The position numbers and the translations under genes are program-made. From CAIVSN01 sp031539165 (GTDB lineage: Bacteria; Patescibacteriota; Gracilibacteria; BD1-5; UBA2023): a DNA stretch of 20,765 bases. The notes beneath the pieces were generated by a model. The model ran no database searches and was not told the DNA's origin. It was given only the letters and a program-made list of their open reading frames with translations. Where the stretch lies: contig JAVKLK010000042.1 in the NCBI GenBank assembly GCA_031539165.1, positions 1 through 20,765 of the forward strand, given 5' to 3'. Shown here in pieces: positions 16,183-20,765 of this stretch. Position 1 is the first letter of the stretch. Each line of letters begins with the position of its first letter.

Positions 16183-16950
16183 TTACCGCAGCTCAATTCC
16201 CACAGGACAATGATCGGAACCAAGTACTTCAGGACGAATAAACGCCTGCGAAAGAGCTTCTCGAAGTCTCGGAGAAACCATGTGATAATCAATCCGCCAT
16301 CAGATATTCCGAGCCCGAGACTGGAAGAAATTGGACCACCAGGTATAGGCCTCAGGAGTTTCTGGATAAAAATGCCGAAATGAGTCGATGAACCCAGCAT
16401 CCACTATGCCCTGAAACCCTGAACGCTCCTCATCAGTAAAGCCAGCATTCCCCCGATTTCATGATGGATTTTTCAGATCTATTTCTCTGTGTGCAACGTT
16501 GAGGTCTCCGCAAAAAATGCTCGGCTTCTTTTTTTCTCGTTCATTCATGTGTGCGAGAAATGCCGCATCCCATCGAGTTCGGTACTCAAGTCTGGCGAGA
16601 TCAGGTTTTGCATTTGGAGTATATACGGTGGTGAAGTAAAAATCAGGGAATTCCAGTGTGAGCACCCTTCCCTCATTGTCATCTTCAATTTTTCCGCCAA
16701 GTCATACCTCAACACTCAGTGGAGTTTTCTTGGTAAAGATAGCCGTTCCTGAGTACCCTGGACGCTCCGCTCCATTCCAATAAATCTGGTACCCCATATC
16801 AGAAAGCTCTGAAACAATAGGATTTTGATCTGCCTTAGCCTTCACTTCTTGAAGCCCTATGATATCTGGGTTTTCTGTTTGAAGATACTCGAGAAACCCT
16901 TTGTTCACGCAGGCACGAATACCGTTTACATTCCAAGATATGAATTTCAT
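16183..16950 (-). CDS. xth: Exodeoxyribonuclease III (ExoA/Xth, AP endonuclease)
   Basis: 255 residues, the family length. This enzyme cuts at abasic sites and trims 3' ends in base excision repair, using Mg2+. Conserved blocks in order: MKFISWNVNGIRACVNKGF (Asn7), DIIGLQEVKA (metal-binding Glu34), GYSGTAIFTKK, VYTPNAKPDLARLEYRTRW, FCGDLNVAHREIDLKNP (catalytic Asp and Asn), GFTDEERSGFQGIVDAGFID, TWWSNFFQSRARNIGWRIDY, and the terminal GSDHCPVGIEL (catalytic Asp-His). UGA-Gly codons at 16702 and 16459 break the gene in the standard code. The start at 16950 is fixed by the family N-terminus; the in-frame ATG 57 bases upstream would cover the promoter. It is transcribed away from gatA. Confidence 0.95.
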
Positions 16951-16971
16951 AGAAAGGGGATGAAAAAAGGA

Positions 16972-16999
16972 AATATACGCGAAAATGAAGGGAGTGCAA
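16972..16999 (-). promoter_or_regulatory. Predicted xth promoter
   Basis: On the minus strand TTGCAC (16994-16999) and TATATT (16972-16977) are 16 bp apart, giving a leader of about 15 bases before the ATG at 16950. It is back to back with the gatA promoter: the two -35 boxes share the inverted repeat TGCAAAATTGCA (16995-17006). Confidence 0.5.
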
Positions 17000-17001
17000 A
17001 A

Positions 17002-17028
17002 TTGCAAATTGAGTAATTCGTATATAAT
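17002..17028 (+). promoter_or_regulatory. Predicted gatA promoter
   Basis: TTGCAA (17002-17007) and a consensus TATAAT (17023-17028) are 15 bp apart on the plus strand, about 32 bases before the gatA ATG. The -10 box is the best in the window. It is divergent from the xth promoter. Confidence 0.55.
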
Positions 17029-17060
17029 AGCCTTTTAGCCAAGATATCCCTCTCAACTGT

Positions 17061-18506
17061 ATGCAATTGAGCCAAGCAACGATTCTCGAAATTCAAGAAG
17101 CTCTAAAAAGCGGTGAAGTTTCGTCAAAAGAAGTATTTGAATATTTCCGAGAGCGTGCCGTTCGCCTCAATCCTGAGTTGAATGCATTCGTTACTCTTGC
17201 CGATGGTCACGAGAGCTTGACACATACAGGAGTCCTCTCTGGTATTCCGATTGGAATAAAGGATGTTTTTGCACAATCAGGAATACGATCAAGTGCGGGA
17301 TCAAAAATGCTCGAATGATTTGTTCCCCCATACACATCCACCGTGGTAGACAGACTTCTCAAAAATGGAGCCGTGAACCTTGGAACCTGTCATATGGATG
17401 AGTTTGCGATGGGATCGAGTGGAGAAAACTGCGCATTCTGACCGTCAAAGAACCCTTGGGCGCTCAATAGAGTTCCTGGTGGATCAAGCTCTGGATCTGC
17501 CGTTGCTGTAGCAGCTGGAATAGTCCCAGCAAGTCTCGGTACCGATACAGGTGGATCAGTCCGAACTCCCGCAAGTCTTTGTGGAATCGTTGGATTCAAG
17601 CCAACTTACGGAAGAAATAGCCGATATGGAGTGATTGCCATGGCAAGCTCCCTCGACTGCCCGGGAACATTTACGAGAAGCGTGCGTGATGCTGCCTTGT
17701 TATACGAGATTACCGCAGGGCATGATGTCCATGACTCCACTTCTCTTGAAGCTCCTACAGCCATAAATCCTGCTATCTGGAATAGTCGCGACTTACAAGG
17801 AGTCCGAGTGGGGGTTCCGAAGGAGTATTTCCGAGAGGGTCTTGATGCCGGAGTAGAGCGTGAAGTTCGACAGGCAATTGAAACGCTCAAATCTCTTGGA
17901 GCAGAGATTGTGGACATCACCCTCCCGAATTCAGAATATGGACTTGCTGTCTACTACATTATCATGGCAGCCGAAGCCTCAACAAACCTCTCACGATACG
18001 ATGGTATCCGATTCTGACACATCGCATGAGATGGAGCAGATATATCGAAGAACCGCGCCGAAGGATTTGGTCCAGAACCAACCCGACGCATTATGCTTGG
18101 TTCATTTGTTCTTTCGAGTGGATTTTATGATGCCTACTATAAACGAGCCTCTCTCGTTCGTGAGCTTATCCGCGATGATTTCAAGGAGGCATTCAAGACT
18201 GTCGATGTCATTGTTGGACCAGTAGTTCCAACCGTCGCATGGAAAATAGGAGAAAAGATAGAAGATCCTCTCAAAATGTACCTTGCGGATATCTATACCG
18301 TACCTCCTTCTCTTGCAGGGATTCCTGGACTCTCTCTTCCCATTGGATTTGCGAAACCAGAAGATGAATCTGGTGAAGATTGTCGTCTTCCTGTGGGGCT
18401 TCATATGCTTGCGGCCCATCAAAATGAAGAGACGCTCTTCAAGATTGCTCACGTGCTTGAACAAGCTATCGCTCCGAGTATTTCTCAACATTCACCCCAA
18501 CTATAA
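17061..18506 (+). CDS. gatA: Asp-tRNA(Asn)/Glu-tRNA(Gln) amidotransferase subunit A (GatA)
   Basis: 481 residues, family length. GatA releases ammonia from glutamine or asparagine for the GatCAB complex, which converts Asp-tRNA(Asn) and/or Glu-tRNA(Gln) to the amide form. The amidase triad is complete: Lys67 (GIPIGIKDVF), cis-Ser142 (RVPGGSSSGSA) and nucleophile Ser166 (DTGGSVRTPAS), with the 24-residue serine spacing of known GatA. The position after GGSVR is Thr where Gln is usual (IRQPA). Four UGA codons (17316, 17439, 18015, 18027) all sit at family glycines, for example CAF-G-PSKNPW and RF-G-HIA-G-DG. Later motifs are FGPEPTRRIMLGSFVLSS and FYDAYYKRASL. GatB and GatC are not in the window. 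The leader lacks a ribosome-binding sequence. Confidence 0.95.
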
Positions 18507-18512
18507 ATCTCT

Positions 18513-19367
18513 ATGTTTTGGTGAGTTCTTTCAGCGTTTCTCGGAAGTGCTTCTACCGTCTTTTATCGTCTCGCAATACGAGAATGGAAGTATGGAAGAA
18601 GTTCTTTCGTGATTCTTGGAAACTGGATAGGAAGTCTCATGGCAATCGGCCTTCTCTGTTGGTATGCAGAAGGAAGAGGATGGTTTTCTCATTTTACCCC
18701 ACTCGTAGGATTAGCGTTTCTTGGACTCGCCGTGAGTATCTACCACAATGGAAATCGTGTGATGGAAATCAACAAAACAGAGAAGATATCCACACTCCAA
18801 ATATTTGGAAATATTAGCACTATTATTACGGTAATTGCGGGTTTCCTCCTCTACGGAAAGACTTCTCTCATTACTCTCGGAATTGTTCTTCTTTGTTGAA
18901 TCATACTCTTTGCTTCGCAGTTTGAAGGAAAGACGTTTCATCCTCCCGCAGAATGGAAAAAAATCGTCATGACCTATACGGTCGGAGCGATAAATTCGCT
19001 TCTTATCGTATGGCTCATCTCCCAACTGGGAAGTACAGGATTTTTCATAGCAAGCTCATTTTCTGCGACATTCACGGCACTCCTCATGATGACGGTCAAG
19101 GGGACGCTTTCAGAGATTCGAAGTGGAACTCCTCGGCTCTATGCTTACAGAACCATTGATGGCGTATTCTTCAATTGCGTCCGATTCATCCACTTCTTCC
19201 TCATAGGAACCCTCGGGCCAGTCGTGACCACACTCTTAGGAATGCTTGGAAACATTGCAACACTCCTATCAAGTCAACTCTTTCTCGGTGAAAAAAATTC
19301 TCGGAAAGAATGGGGAGTCAATCTCTTGCTCGGGGTTCTCGTTGGGGTTGGATTTTACTTTAAATAA
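18513..19367 (+). CDS. EamA/DMT-type membrane permease
   Basis: 284 residues with UGA-Gly at 18522 and 18897. About ten short hydrophobic spans can be counted, with the general drug/metabolite transporter layout: MFWGVLSAFLGSASTVFYRL at the start, a glycine-rich LVGLAFLGLAVSIYHNG, FGNISTIITVIAGFLLYGK (end of the first half), and NIATLLSSQLFLGEKNS followed by WGVNLLLGVLVGVGFYF at the end. The 'xxGE...G..LI..G' pattern at the end of each half is typical of EamA repeats (LYGKTSLITLGIVLLC and FLGEKNSRKEWGVNLLLG). Substrate unknown. The chosen ATG at 18513 is six bases after gatA and is found only by reading UGA 18522 through; starts further in would remove the first helix. Confidence 0.78.
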
Positions 19368-19400
19368 GAGGGTTCTCGCTTTTTTGCAGATTTTTCAAGA

Positions 19401-20276
19401 ATGGCGCATACTGGATATATGCCAGAAATTTCTTGAAATTACAGAGACGAACCTCTTTCTCCCGAGATTTCCCCTCTCCTGCGCAGGAGAAATCAGGCTT
19501 GAGAAGTGTCGCGTGGCATAGTTAATCCAGAAGATGATGACGGAAGAGGAATTCTTTATTCTCAGTACACTCCCTCGATACAAGAAGACAAAATTCCCAA
19601 AATACACTCAGGCTGATTGCCTGAAGTGCTCCAGTATCTTGAGCAGCGCGCTCCAAGGAATATACGAGATGTGTTGGAACAGATTGATATCATGCTTCAA
19701 TCTCATATGAAGTACGATGCCATACACTACTTTCTCTGAATGTCCGTCGATAGACGAGGAGACAACTACGTGCTCTCCGTGGATGAAGCGAAAGTAGGAC
19801 TAAATCAAAAACAGCTCGCAATTCTTCGGACATTCATCCGAAAAATGCGCGCCGAGGCATTCGTTGATGCTTGAGTTTCCTCGAATAACCGAGAAATTGC
19901 TCTTGCCTCACTTGATGGTATCGATCCATCTGTGGCAATGGCCCTTGCTTCGAGTAATCAGTATACCCGACAGCATCATGCAAGCTACAACATTCCCCTC
20001 GGCACTCTTCTCAAAGAAGGAGTCGGACAGTGTCGCGTATTTTCTGCAGTGGCGAAGATGATACTCTCAGAAGGGGCCGTCCGATGGAATCTCCCCCTTG
20101 CAAAAATAGAATATATGGATTCACCTTCGGGGGATCACACTATGTTGCGACTCACGCTCAAGGATTGAACGAATATCTCCTACGATCCAACCCGAAATTT
20201 TCTGATTCAAAAAACATCCCAATCTCTTCTGGCATACGAAGAGACTGAGATGATTTCAGAAAGGAGAGGGAGATAA
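19401..20276 (+). CDS. Transglutaminase-like (papain-fold) protein
   Basis: 291 residues with UGA-Gly at 19434, 19500, 19614, 19737, 19872 and 20166. The N-terminal 90 residues are polar and probably disordered (MAHTGYMPEISGNYRDEPLS). A helical region then leads into a core with GVGQCRVFSAVAKMILSEGA (Cys211 at the start of a helix), SPSGDHTMLRLTLKDG (His246) and NISYDPTRNF (Asp262). The Cys-His-Asp order and spacings (35 and 16) fit the transglutaminase-like superfamily, whose bacterial members are usually peptidases or peptide-bond-modifying enzymes. No signal peptide or anchor is visible, so it is probably cytoplasmic. It begins 33 bases after the permease gene and ends two bases from the convergent aspS. 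Confidence 0.72.
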
Positions 20277-20278
20277 TT

Positions 20279-20765
20279 TTATTTCCCGTGGTGCTCTCGA
20301 ACTCGAATATGGAGTTCGCGCAATTGTTTTTCATCCACTTCTGTCGGGGCTTCCATCATAGCATCTTCCGCTCTTCCAGATTTTGGAAATGCGTAAATTT
20401 CACGAATGTTGGACTCATCCTTGAGAATCATGAGGAATCGATCAAAACCGAATGCGAATCCACCATGCGGAGGAACTCCGTATTGGAACGCATTATACAT
20501 GGCTCCGAATTTTGCTTTCACCTCTTCCTCTCCTTTTCCTACAATTTCAAACGCTTTCACCAGAGCGGCTCTATCATGGTTTCGAATTGACCCTGAGAGA
20601 ATCTCATATCCATTACATGCGAGGTCATACTGAGCTCCATAAATAGAGAGTGGGTCTACTCCCTGAGCAAAAGCACCGACACCACCATGAGGCATAGAAA
20701 ACGGATTATGTTCGAAATCATAGGTTCCATCGTCCTTAAGCTCATACATAGGGAAATCGAGAATC
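20279..20765 (-). CDS. aspS: Aspartyl-tRNA synthetase AspRS (C-terminal part, runs off right edge)
   Basis: The visible 161 codons encode the class II catalytic-domain end. They show ILDFPMYELKDDG, EHNPFSMPHGG, YDLACNGYEILSGSIRNHD, KFGAMYNAFQYGVPPHGG, motif 3 in FAFGFDRFLMIL (Arg that binds ATP) and IREIYAFPKSGRAEDAMMEA. The product ends VREHHGK with TAA at 20279. The bacterial-type GYELGGGSIR motif appears here as GYEILSGSIR. Together with GatA this is compatible with a non-discriminating enzyme that also makes Asp-tRNA(Asn), but the anticodon-binding domain needed to judge that lies outside the window. It is convergent with the transglutaminase-like gene, with a two-base gap and no terminator between them. 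Confidence 0.92.
   Translation of the reverse strand, partial: ILDFPMYELKDDGTYDFEHNPFSMPHGGVGAFAQGVDPLSIYGAQYDLACNGYEILSGSIRNHDRAALVKAFEIVGKGEEEVKAKFGAMYNAFQYGVPPHGGFAFGFDRFLMILKDESNIREIYAFPKSGRAEDAMMEAPTEVDEKQLRELHIRVREHHGK

Noticed and set aside
17061..18506. gatA, sufC, sufD and others as pseudogenes or frameshifted genes
   Set aside because: The breaks are all single TGA codons in otherwise intact frames, at positions where the family has glycine; recoding explains all of them at once.

Overview
The window comes from a bacterium that reads UGA as glycine (NCBI genetic code 25), so it most likely belongs to the Gracilibacteria/Absconditabacteria branch of the Patescibacteria (CPR). Read with the standard code, GatA, SufC, SufD, SufS, SufU and a large solute-binding protein all fall apart at in-frame TGA. 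Each TGA sits where the family needs glycine: the SufC signature FSG-G-EKRR, the A-type carrier motif C-G-CG, SufU SC-G-D, and GatA AF-G-PSKNP. All coding coordinates below therefore use only TAA and TAG as stops. Nearly every base is then covered by 23 genes, and no gene-free stretch exceeds about 110 bp.

Layout. (1) 1-2951, minus strand: four consecutive small secreted two-helix proteins that look like type IV secretion pilins (VirB2/TrbC-like), then a membrane-anchored HExxH metallopeptidase and the start of an unrecognised basic protein. (2) 3039-6797, plus strand: a 4-TM holin-family membrane protein, SecG, a 744-residue peptide-type solute-binding protein carrying an inserted beta-sandwich and a Pro/Thr/Ser linker, and a polytopic membrane protein. 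A hairpin and a two-way terminator follow. (3) 6908-11633, minus strand: a 647-residue protein with a possible cysteine-peptidase C-terminus, a protein with a peptidoglycan-binding-like segment, an Ala/Pro/Gln-rich exported protein, and SufU. (4) 11710-16119, minus strand: the suf operon sufC-sufB-sufD-sufS, with overlapping or nearly touching genes. Its sufD product is an A-type Fe-S carrier fused to a shortened SufD. (5) 16183-16950, minus: exonuclease III. (6) 17061-20276, plus: gatA, an EamA/DMT-type permease and a transglutaminase-like protein. (7) 20279 to the right edge, minus: the C-terminal part of aspartyl-tRNA synthetase.

Together SufU, SufS, SufB, SufC, SufD and the fused carrier give a nearly complete SUF iron-sulfur assembly route. 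A 29-bp perfect palindrome lies directly before sufC and overlaps its predicted -10 box. Its core matches the IscR type 1 operator core, so the operon is probably under Rrf2-family control. GatA together with AspRS suggests tRNA-dependent amidation (Asn-tRNA and/or Gln-tRNA). No Shine-Dalgarno sequence is evident before any start codon. Instead 18 of 22 starts have T at -1, and the two best promoters for minus-strand operons predict leaderless or near-leaderless mRNAs.

The most notable observations are the A-type-carrier/SufD fusion, the palindromic operator, the tandem pilin array and the start-codon context. No mobile element, CRISPR array, rRNA or tRNA gene was seen.
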